DNA of 5,694 nucleotides, taken from positions 1-5,694 of the forward strand of contig BEII01000133.1 of NCBI GenBank assembly GCA_002898935.1. The letters run 5' to 3'. This document shows positions 1-5,694 of the stretch, in pieces. Origin of the DNA: a bacterium HR32 (lineage in GTDB: Bacteria; Sysuimicrobiota; Sysuimicrobiia; Sysuimicrobiales; Sysuimicrobiaceae). How positions within the stretch are numbered: the stretch's first letter is position 1; each line of letters starts with the position of its first letter. The notes below the pieces were generated by a model that saw nothing but the letters and a program-made list of their open reading frames with translations, was not told the origin of the DNA and ran no database searches. The translations under genes were made by a program, and so were the position numbers.

Positions 1-532
1 CGGCACGGTGCCGAACGAGGTCCGGCGAGAGTTGGACAAGCGGGGGTTTTGGCGCATGTACGTGTTGCTGTTCGAGCTGGTAGGGCCGGGCGCCCGGGAG
101 CCGGGTCGCAACACCGTGGCCTCCCTGGGGACCCACGACACGCCTACCTTCGCAGGCTTCTGGGAGGGGCTCGACATCGCGGAGCGGGAGCGTCTACTGG
201 GCCTCGGTGCCGAAGCGGCGCAGGTCGAGCGGCTGCGCCGGGCCTCGCAGGTCCGGTCCCTGGCCCGCTGGCTCGGGGTGAGCTCGGAGGACCCGCGCGG
301 AGCCCTGCGGGCGCTGTTCCGGTGGCTCGGCCGCAGCCCCGCGGCGTGCGTGCTGGCCAGCGTGGAAGACCTGTGGGGGGAGACCGAACGGCACCACCTG
401 CCCGGGACCCCTTCCCACGCGTACGCCAACTGGCGTCGCCGGATGCGATACGCGCTGGAGGACTGGACGCAGTCGGAGGAGGTCCGGGAGGTACTGGCAG
501 AGCTGCGCAGGGCGAGGAGCGCAGGAGGGTGA
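1..532 (+). CDS. malQ: 4-alpha-glucanotransferase (GH77), 3' part only
   Basis: This is the C-terminal 176 codons of a cytoplasmic amylomaltase (disproportionating enzyme), which moves alpha-1,4-glucan segments between malto-oligosaccharides. The frame is already open at base 2, and the GTG at base 8 lies inside a conserved GH77 segment (TVPNEVRREL), so it is not the start; the true start is upstream of the window. The best evidence is the GTHDTPT block at bases 128-148. Its Asp (137-139) is the third catalytic-site acidic residue of the family. The tail has EDLWGE followed by LPGT and NWRRR, the usual closing motifs of GH77. The nucleophile Asp and acid/base Glu lie upstream and cannot be checked. 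An oddity is His instead of the usual Asn just before LPGT. The gene ends in TGA at 530-532, sharing GTGA with glgB. The family call is secure; total length and any N-terminal extension are unknown. Confidence 0.92.
   Translation, partial: GTVPNEVRRELDKRGFWRMYVLLFELVGPGAREPGRNTVASLGTHDTPTFAGFWEGLDIAERERLLGLGAEAAQVERLRRASQVRSLARWLGVSSEDPRGALRALFRWLGRSPAACVLASVEDLWGETERHHLPGTPSHAYANWRRRMRYALEDWTQSEEVREVLAELRRARSAGG
514..528 (+). promoter_or_regulatory. Tandem Shine-Dalgarno region of glgB
   Basis: Inside the 3' end of malQ, GAGGAG (514-519) lies nine bases before the GTG at 529, a workable spacing. A second, perfect AGGAGG (523-528) directly abuts the GTG and is too close for normal use. Together they support the GTG at 529 as the start rather than any codon far upstream within malQ. 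Which copy pairs with 16S rRNA is inference. Confidence 0.6.
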
Positions 533-2400
533 TCGGCGAGCTGGACCTGCACCTGTTCGCGGAGGGTACCCACACCCGTCTGTACGAGAAGCTGGGCGCC
601 CACGCCGAGGAAGGCGGCACCAGCTTCGCCGTCTGGGCTCCCAACGCGGCCGCTGTGCGCGTGTTCGGCGACTTCAACGGGTGGGATCCGGACGCACAGC
701 GCCTGGAGCGGCTCGGGGACACTGGGATCTGGGTGGTGTGGGTGCGGGGTGCGCGGCCAGGCCACCGCTACAAGTACCGGATCCTTCCAGCCGGAGGCGG
801 CCCGCCCCTGGACAAGGCCGATCCATTCGCCTTCTGGTGCGAGCCGCCTCCGGGGAACGCGTCCGTGGTGTGGGACTTGGACTACACCTGGGAGGACTCG
901 GGCTGGATGGCGCACCGCGCGGGCCGGAATTCCCTCGCGGCACCCGTGAGCGTGTACGAGGTGCACTTGGGGTCCTGGAAGCGCGGGGAGGGTGGCCGTC
1001 CGCTGAGCTATCGGGAGGTCGCGCCGCGGCTTGCGGAGTACGTCCGGGAAGGAGGATTCACCCACGTGGAGTTCCTGCCCGTGATGGAGCACCCCTTCTA
1101 CGGGTCCTGGGGCTACCAGGTGACCGGCTACTTCGCGCCCACCTCGCGGTACGGCACGCCCCAGGACTTCATGTACCTCGTGGACACCCTCCACCAGGCA
1201 GGCGTGGGCGTGGTCCTGGACTGGGTGCCCTCGCACTTCGCCACCGACCCCCACGGCCTCGCGCGGTTCGACGGCAGCGCGCTGTACGAGCACCCGGATC
1301 CCCGGCGGGGCTGGCACCCGGACTGGGGCAGCGCCATCTTCGACTACGGCCGCCCGCAGGTGCGCAGCTTCCTGCTGAGCAGCGCGCACTTCTGGCTGGA
1401 CCGTTACCACGCGGACGGGCTTCGGGTGGACGCGGTGGCGTCCATGCTGTACCTGGACTACTGGCGTCGGGAGGGCGAGTGGCTCCCGAACGAGTACGGC
1501 GGCCGGGAGAACCTGGACGCCATCCGGTTCCTCCGCGAGCTCAACGAGTCCGTGTACCGGGACTTCCCCGACGTCCAGACCTTCGCCGAGGAGTCCACCG
1601 CGTGGCCCCTGGTGTCCCGCCCCACGTCCGTCGGGGGGCTCGGGTTCGGCCTGAAGTGGGACATGGGGTGGATGCACGACACCTTACGGTACCTGGCCCG
1701 CGACCCGGTCCACCGCAAGTACCACCACGAAGACCTCACCTTCCGCATGCTGTACGCGTTCTCCGAGAACTTCCTGCTGCCTCTGTCCCACGACGAGATG
1801 GTGCACGGCAAGGGGTCCCTGTGGGCGAAGATGGCCGGGGACGCCTGGCAGAAGTTCGCCCACCTCAGGCTGCTCCTGGGCTACCAGTACGCCCAGCCGG
1901 GCAAGAAGCTGCTGTTCATGGGCGGGGAGTTCGGCCAGAGGCGGGAGTGGGACCACGACGGCAGCCTGGACTGGCACCTGCTGGAAGACGCCTCCCACGG
2001 GGGCGTGCACCGTTGGGTGCGGGACCTGAACCGCCTGTACCGGGCTGAACCCGCCCTGCACCAGCTGGACTGCGAGCCGGAGGGGTTCGAGTGGATCCAC
2101 GCGGACGACCGGGAGGCAAGCGTCCTGAGTTTCGTGCGGCGAGACCGCTCCGGGCGGTGGGTGGCGGTGGTGTGCAACTTCACCCCGGTCCCCCGCACGG
2201 GCTACCGGATAGGTCTGCCGAAGCCCGGGCGCTGGGTCGAAGTGCTGAACAGCGACGCCCGGGAGTACGGCGGAAGCGGCTGGGGCAACTTCGGGGGCGT
2301 GCGGGCCGACGAACACCCCTGTCACGGCCGCCCGTACTCCGTCGAGCTCGTGCTGCCGCCTCTCGGGATCCTGTTCCTGCGCTGGGAGGGCTCTGGATGA
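529..2400 (+). CDS. glgB: 1,4-alpha-glucan branching enzyme (GH13), complete
   Basis: GlgB cleaves an alpha-1,4 chain and re-attaches the piece through an alpha-1,6 bond, creating branches in cytoplasmic glycogen. The 623-residue product has an N-terminal CBM48 at about residues 20-110 (FAVWAPNA and VFGDFNGWD), a central (beta/alpha)8 barrel at about 140-500 and a C-terminal all-beta domain from about 520. Catalytic residues are in place: DWVPSH (Asp231, His236), DGLRVDAV (Arg299, nucleophile Asp301), FAEEST (acid/base Glu354) and LSHDE (His421, Asp422). The family signatures GSWGYQVTGY and HDEMVHGK are also present. It is about 100 residues shorter than the 728-residue E. coli enzyme and lacks that enzyme's extra N-terminal domain, matching the short form known from Bacillus and Thermus. 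The start is GTG at 529, since the frame's extension to base 49 only shadows malQ. It overlaps malQ and glgX by four bases each. One rare TTA codon occurs at 1684-1686. Confidence 0.97.
   Translation: MIGELDLHLFAEGTHTRLYEKLGAHAEEGGTSFAVWAPNAAAVRVFGDFNGWDPDAQRLERLGDTGIWVVWVRGARPGHRYKYRILPAGGGPPLDKADPFAFWCEPPPGNASVVWDLDYTWEDSGWMAHRAGRNSLAAPVSVYEVHLGSWKRGEGGRPLSYREVAPRLAEYVREGGFTHVEFLPVMEHPFYGSWGYQVTGYFAPTSRYGTPQDFMYLVDTLHQAGVGVVLDWVPSHFATDPHGLARFDGSALYEHPDPRRGWHPDWGSAIFDYGRPQVRSFLLSSAHFWLDRYHADGLRVDAVASMLYLDYWRREGEWLPNEYGGRENLDAIRFLRELNESVYRDFPDVQTFAEESTAWPLVSRPTSVGGLGFGLKWDMGWMHDTLRYLARDPVHRKYHHEDLTFRMLYAFSENFLLPLSHDEMVHGKGSLWAKMAGDAWQKFAHLRLLLGYQYAQPGKKLLFMGGEFGQRREWDHDGSLDWHLLEDASHGGVHRWVRDLNRLYRAEPALHQLDCEPEGFEWIHADDREASVLSFVRRDRSGRWVAVVCNFTPVPRTGYRIGLPKPGRWVEVLNSDAREYGGSGWGNFGGVRADEHPCHGRPYSVELVLPPLGILFLRWEGSG
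2385..2389 (+). promoter_or_regulatory. Shine-Dalgarno of glgX
   Basis: GGAGG lies seven bases before the ATG at 2397, inside the last codons of glgB. The spacing is near ideal and fixes the glgX start. The frame continues upstream to 2091, but that extension merely shadows glgB. Confidence 0.7.
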
Positions 2401-4517
2401 CGGTTTGGCGCGGCCGCCCCTACCCCTTGGGTGCCTCGTGGGACGGGCTTGGGACCAACTTCGCGCTGTACACCGAGCACGGGCAGGCGGTGGAGTTATG
2501 TTTGTTCGACGCCGCGTACGACCCCGAGCCCGCCCGCACCGTCGAGCTTCCCGAGCGCACGGGGCCCGTGTGGCACGGTTACCTCCCCGGCGTAGGGCCA
2601 GGCCAGCTGTACGGCTACCGGGTCCACGGCCCCTACGCGCCGGAGCGAGGCCACCGGTTCAACCCCCGCAAGCTGCTCCTGGACCCGTACGCCAAGACGC
2701 TGGGGCGCCGCCTGCGGTGGGACGACAGCCTGTTCGGCTACCGGGTGGGCGATCCCGCGGAGGACCTGTCGCTGGACGAACGGGATAGCGCGCCGTTCGC
2801 GCCGCTGGGCGCGGTGGTGGAGGATGCCTTCGAATGGGGCGACGACCGGCCTCCGCGGGTTCCGTGGGAGGAGACGGTGATCTACGAGACGCACGTGAAG
2901 GGGATCTCGAAGCTCCACCCGGAGGTCCCCGAGGCGCTGCGCGGGACGTACCTCGGGCTTGCGTCCGAGCCCTTGGTGGACCACCTGCGGTCGCTGGGCG
3001 TGACCGCGGTGCAGCTGCTGCCCGTCCACGCCCACGTGGACGACCGGCGGCTCGTGGACGCCGGGCTGACCAACTACTGGGGCTACAACCCCCTCGCGTA
3101 CTTCGCCCCGGAGCCCGACTACGCCGCGGGAGGGCCGCTGGCCGCGGTGCGGGAGTTCAAGGCCATGGTGCGGGCGCTGCACGCCGCGGGGCTCGAGGTG
3201 ATCGTGGACGTGGTGTACAACCACACGGGCGAGGGCAACCACCTGGGCCCGACCTTGAGCTTTCGGGGTCTGGACAACGCCAGCTACTACAAGCTGCATC
3301 CCGACAACCCCCGCTACTACATGGACTACACGGGCACAGGCAACACCCTGGACCCGGGGAACCCCTACGTGCTGCAGCTCGTGATGGACAGCCTGCGGTA
3401 CTGGGTGGTGGAGATGCACGTGGACGGCTTCCGGTTCGACCTGGCCGCGGCCCTGGCCCGGGAGCTCTACGACGTGGACATGCTGAGCGCGTTCTTCAAA
3501 GTCATCCAGCAGGACCCGGTCCTCTCGCGCGTCAAACTGATCGCGGAGCCGTGGGACGTGGGGCCCGGAGGCTACCAGATCGGCAACTTCCCCTGGCAGT
3601 GGGCGGAGTGGAACGGTCGGTACCGGGACGCGGTGCGGCGGTACTGGCGAGGCGACCCCGGGACCCTGGGCGAGTTCGCCACCCGCCTGAGCGGCAGCGC
3701 AGACCTGTACGAGCACTCCGGCCGCCGCCCCTTCGCCTCCGTCAACTTCGTCACCGCCCACGACGGGTTCACCCTGCAGGACCTGGTGAGCTACGAGCGC
3801 AAGCACAATGAAGCCAACGGGGAGGACAACCGGGACGGCACCGACGAGAACTACAGCACCAACTGCGGGGTGGAAGGGCCCACGGACGACCCCGAGGTGC
3901 GCCGGCGCCGGGAGGCCCTCAAGCGCGCCCTCGTGGCGACCCTGCTGCTGTCCCAAGGGGTGCCCATGCTGCTCGGCGGGGACGAACTGTCCCGCACCCA
4001 GCGCGGGAACAACAACGCGTACTGCCACGACAGCGAGCTGTCGTGGTACCACTGGGACCTGGACGAAGACCAGGCGCGGTTCTTGCGGTTCGTCCGGGAG
4101 GTGGTGGCGTTCCGGCGGGCGCACCCCAACTTCCGGCGCCGGACCTTCCTGCGGGGCCAGGACGCCGGACGGTGCCGCGACGTCACCTGGGTCCACCCCT
4201 CCGGGCGCGAGATGACCGCGGAGGACTGGCAGGACCCCACCCTGCAGGCGCTGGGGATGGTGCTGTGCGGGGCCGCGTTCTTCGAGCGCGACGAGCGGGG
4301 CCGGCCTGTACGGGACGACTCCTTCCTGTTGGTGTTCAACAGCGGCCGTGGGATCCGCTTCGTCCTCCCGCCCGCGCCCGCCGCGTGGGCGTGGGAGCTG
4401 GTGTGGTCCACCGGGGACCCACGGCGGCGTCCCGTGCGCCTCCCTCCCGGGAGCGGCTGGATCGCCCCCCGCGGCTTGGTAGCCGTCTGGCGCGCGGTGG
4501 GCTCCCCGGGGCCGTGA
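2397..4517 (+). CDS. glgX: Glycogen debranching enzyme GlgX/TreX type (GH13, isoamylase-like), complete
   Basis: This cytoplasmic enzyme hydrolyses alpha-1,6 branch points in glycogen, usually after outer chains have been trimmed, releasing malto-oligosaccharides. The 706-residue product opens with the family-typical YPLGASWDGLGTNFA of an N-terminal CBM48 (about residues 8-115), followed by a (beta/alpha)8 barrel (about 160-560) and a C-terminal beta domain. Catalytic motifs are VDVVYNH (Asp271, Asn275, His276), DGFRFD (Arg346, nucleophile Asp348), IAEPWD (acid/base Glu384) and TAHDGF (His455, Asp456). NYWGYNP, NGEDNRDG and the C-terminal GREM-x(3)-DW pattern are typical of the GlgX/TreX/isoamylase branch. 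It is somewhat longer than E. coli GlgX (657 residues). The TreX alternative (the debranching partner of TreY/TreZ in trehalose synthesis) cannot be separated by sequence alone; the glgB and malQ neighbours favour glycogen turnover. It starts with ATG at 2397, four bases inside glgB. A rare TTA codon lies at 2496-2498. Confidence 0.96.
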   Translation: MTVWRGRPYPLGASWDGLGTNFALYTEHGQAVELCLFDAAYDPEPARTVELPERTGPVWHGYLPGVGPGQLYGYRVHGPYAPERGHRFNPRKLLLDPYAKTLGRRLRWDDSLFGYRVGDPAEDLSLDERDSAPFAPLGAVVEDAFEWGDDRPPRVPWEETVIYETHVKGISKLHPEVPEALRGTYLGLASEPLVDHLRSLGVTAVQLLPVHAHVDDRRLVDAGLTNYWGYNPLAYFAPEPDYAAGGPLAAVREFKAMVRALHAAGLEVIVDVVYNHTGEGNHLGPTLSFRGLDNASYYKLHPDNPRYYMDYTGTGNTLDPGNPYVLQLVMDSLRYWVVEMHVDGFRFDLAAALARELYDVDMLSAFFKVIQQDPVLSRVKLIAEPWDVGPGGYQIGNFPWQWAEWNGRYRDAVRRYWRGDPGTLGEFATRLSGSADLYEHSGRRPFASVNFVTAHDGFTLQDLVSYERKHNEANGEDNRDGTDENYSTNCGVEGPTDDPEVRRRREALKRALVATLLLSQGVPMLLGGDELSRTQRGNNNAYCHDSELSWYHWDLDEDQARFLRFVREVVAFRRAHPNFRRRTFLRGQDAGRCRDVTWVHPSGREMTAEDWQDPTLQALGMVLCGAAFFERDERGRPVRDDSFLLVFNSGRGIRFVLPPAPAAWAWELVWSTGDPRRRPVRLPPGSGWIAPRGLVAVWRAVGSPGP
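4504..4511. other. Small GC palindrome before the alpha-glucosidase start
   Basis: CCCCGGGG at the end of glgX ends two bases before the GTG at 4514, where a Shine-Dalgarno would be expected. No clear purine-rich AGGAGG-like site is present; the nearest candidate is a weak GGTGGG at 4496-4501. The palindrome is seen directly, but in DNA this GC-rich it may be chance. Any role in limiting free initiation, so that the gene depends on ribosomes arriving from glgX, is inference. Confidence 0.3.
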
Positions 4518-5694
4518 CGGCGTCGCGTTCCCTCCCGTGGTGGGCGCGGGAAGCCTTCTACGAGGTGTACCCGCGCTCGTTCCAGGACTCCGACGGAGAC
4601 GGGGTGGGCGACCTGCGGGGCGTCACCTCGCGTCTCGACTACCTGCAGGACCTCGGTGTGGGTGCCGTGTGGCTAGAACCCTTTTACCCGTCGTCTGGGT
4701 TCGACGGCGGCTACGACGTCACCGACCACTGCGCCGTAGACCCTGCCCTGGGGACCCTCGCAGACTTCGACCGTCTGGTGGCGGAGGCCCACCGCCGCGG
4801 CCTGCGGGTGGTGGTGGACCTCGTGGCGAACCACACCTCGACCGAACACCCGTGGTTTGTCGAGTCACGCAGCAGCCGCACGGGCCCCAAGCGCGACTGG
4901 TACGTGTGGCGCGACCCAAGGCCGGGCGGGGTCCCCCCCAACAACTGGCGCAGCTTCTTCGGCGGCCCTGCGTGGACGTGGGACCCCGCCACGCACCAGT
5001 ACTACCTCCACCAGTTCCTGCCCGAACAGCCGGACCTGAACTACCGGAACCCGCAGGTGGTGGAGGCCCTGCTGGAGGTCGCGCGCTTCTGGCTCGATCG
5101 GGGCGTGGACGGTTTCCGCGTGGACGCGGTGTGGGTGCTGGTGGAGGACGCCGAGTTCCGGGACGAGCCCGACAACCCGGAGTGGAGGCCGGGCATGCGG
5201 GAGCGGGATCGGCTGCTGCACGTGTACACCGAGGACCAGCCGGAGACCCACGGCGTGTTGCGCCGACTGCGGTCGCTCCTGGACGCCTACAGCGCCCCCG
5301 GACGAGAGCGGGCGCTGATCGGGGAGGTGTACCTGCCGCTTCACCGGTGGGTCCAGTACTACGGCACCGAGGCGGCCCCGGAGTGCCACTTCCCCCTCAA
5401 CCCCGCGCTGGTGGAGCTCCCTGCGGAGGCGTGGCAGCCGAAATCCCTCCTCGACCTCGTGGCGGCGTACGAAGCCGCGATCCCACCGTGGGCGTGGCCG
5501 AACTGGGTCCTGGGAAACCACGACCGCCCGCGGGTGAGCACGCGCCTCGGCCCCGAGCGGGCGCGGCTCGCCCACCTCTTGCTCCTGACCCTGCGCGGTA
5601 CACCGACCCTGTACTACGGCGACGAGCTCGGTGCGACGGACGGAGCAATCCCGCCCGAGCGCGTGCGCGACCTGCCGGGCCTGCGGGAGTGGGG
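4514..5694 (+). CDS. Alpha-glucosidase (GH13, AglA/oligo-glucosidase type), 5' part only
   Basis: This is a cytoplasmic exo-acting alpha-glucosidase expected to release glucose from the non-reducing end of maltose and short maltodextrins. The frame stays open for 393 codons to the window edge; family members usually have about 530-560 residues, so the end of the barrel and the C-terminal beta domain are missing. No signal peptide is seen. The start of the fold is WWAREAFYEVYPRSFQD with DSDGDGVGDL. Substrate and catalytic residues are Asp64 and Tyr67 (DGGYD), VDLVANH (Asp102, His107), DGFRVDAV (Arg202, nucleophile Asp204), IGEVY (acid/base Glu271) and GNHDRPR (His336, Asp337). PEQPDLNYRNP fits alpha-glucosidases and argues against trehalose synthase. 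GTG at 4514 is the best start because it is just before the fold and overlaps glgX by GTGA, though no strong ribosome binding site precedes it. Exact specificity (alpha-1,4 versus alpha-1,6) is not settled. Names used for relatives include aglA and malL. Confidence 0.92.
   Translation, partial: MTASRSLPWWAREAFYEVYPRSFQDSDGDGVGDLRGVTSRLDYLQDLGVGAVWLEPFYPSSGFDGGYDVTDHCAVDPALGTLADFDRLVAEAHRRGLRVVVDLVANHTSTEHPWFVESRSSRTGPKRDWYVWRDPRPGGVPPNNWRSFFGGPAWTWDPATHQYYLHQFLPEQPDLNYRNPQVVEALLEVARFWLDRGVDGFRVDAVWVLVEDAEFRDEPDNPEWRPGMRERDRLLHVYTEDQPETHGVLRRLRSLLDAYSAPGRERALIGEVYLPLHRWVQYYGTEAAPECHFPLNPALVELPAEAWQPKSLLDLVAAYEAAIPPWAWPNWVLGNHDRPRVSTRLGPERARLAHLLLLTLRGTPTLYYGDELGATDGAIPPERVRDLPGLREW

Noticed and set aside
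49..528. A 160-residue N-terminal extension of GlgB
   Set aside because: The frame is open back to base 49, but that part overlaps conserved MalQ sequence and gives low-complexity translation. GlgB homology begins right at the GTG at 529 with GELDLHLFAEGTH.
681..2048. A 455-codon open frame on the + strand inside glgB in another frame
   Set aside because: The product is an Arg/Gly/Pro/Ala-rich string typical of shifted reading in GC-rich DNA, and it lies wholly within the conserved branching enzyme.
2091..2396. An N-terminal extension of GlgX starting at an upstream ATG
   Set aside because: This stretch encodes the conserved C-terminal domain of GlgB in another frame. The ATG at 2397 has a good ribosome binding site and is followed immediately by the canonical GlgX N-terminus.
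2496..4196. A 566-codon open frame on the - strand opposite glgX
   Set aside because: Its frame lines up with the G/C-rich third positions of glgX, where stop codons are rare by composition. The translation is low-complexity, rich in Val, Pro, Gly, Arg and His, with no recognisable fold, while the + strand carries a fully conserved GlgX.
4444..4453. Palindrome CTCCCGGGAG near the end of glgX, considered as a terminator or operator
   Set aside because: It is ten bases with no loop and no following T-tract, within coding sequence and upstream of a coupled gene. Chance palindromes are frequent at this base composition.
4865..5575. A 236-codon - strand open frame opposite the alpha-glucosidase
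   Set aside because: It is a composition-driven shadow with no conserved motif, whereas the + strand has every GH13 catalytic block expected in the visible part.
4514..5694. Trehalose synthase (TreS) as an alternative call for the last gene
   Set aside because: TreS shares the GH13 catalytic blocks, but the N-terminus (EVYPRSFQDSDGDG), PEQPDLNYRNP and the GNHDRPR form of the last catalytic motif fit alpha-glucosidases better.

Overview
The window is a fragment of a GC-rich bacterial chromosome. Two 60-base rows counted by hand were about 75 % and 68 % G+C, and third codon positions are overwhelmingly G or C. It carries four alpha-glucan-metabolising genes on the + strand. The outer two run off the window edges: the first lacks its 5' part and the last lacks its 3' part. 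No RNA genes, mobile elements, repeats, CRISPR arrays, terminators or internal promoters were seen. The phylum cannot be fixed from this stretch. Strong G/C third-position bias, frequent GTG starts and arginine well in excess of lysine would fit Deinococcus-Thermus, Actinobacteria, Chloroflexi, Armatimonadota or a deep-branching GC-rich Firmicute. The single-CBM48 form of GlgB is compatible with several of these.

Layout: (1) bases 1-532, the C-terminal third or so of a GH77 4-alpha-glucanotransferase (MalQ); (2) 529-2400, a complete 623-residue 1,4-alpha-glucan branching enzyme (GlgB); (3) 2397-4517, a complete 706-residue glycogen debranching enzyme (GlgX, isoamylase type); (4) 4514-5694, the first 393 codons of a GH13 alpha-glucosidase. 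Each gene overlaps the next by exactly four bases (GTGA, ATGA, GTGA), so there is no intergenic DNA. Translation is probably coupled along a polycistronic message whose promoter and terminator lie outside the window.

Together the enzymes make a storage-polymer and maltodextrin remodelling set. MalQ lengthens and shortens linear alpha-1,4 chains, GlgB adds alpha-1,6 branches, GlgX removes trimmed branches, and the alpha-glucosidase takes short malto-oligosaccharides to glucose. The catalytic residues expected in the visible parts are all present, so nothing looks decayed. The glycogen synthase, ADP-glucose pyrophosphorylase and phosphorylase genes that often accompany these are not in the window.

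No new type of biological system is visible. The points worth a second look are modest: the strictly overlapping gene order, the lack of a clear ribosome binding site for the last gene beneath a small GC palindrome, the only two TTA codons I found, a substitution in a conserved MalQ tail motif, and an alanine beside the alpha-glucosidase nucleophile that may bear on its linkage preference.
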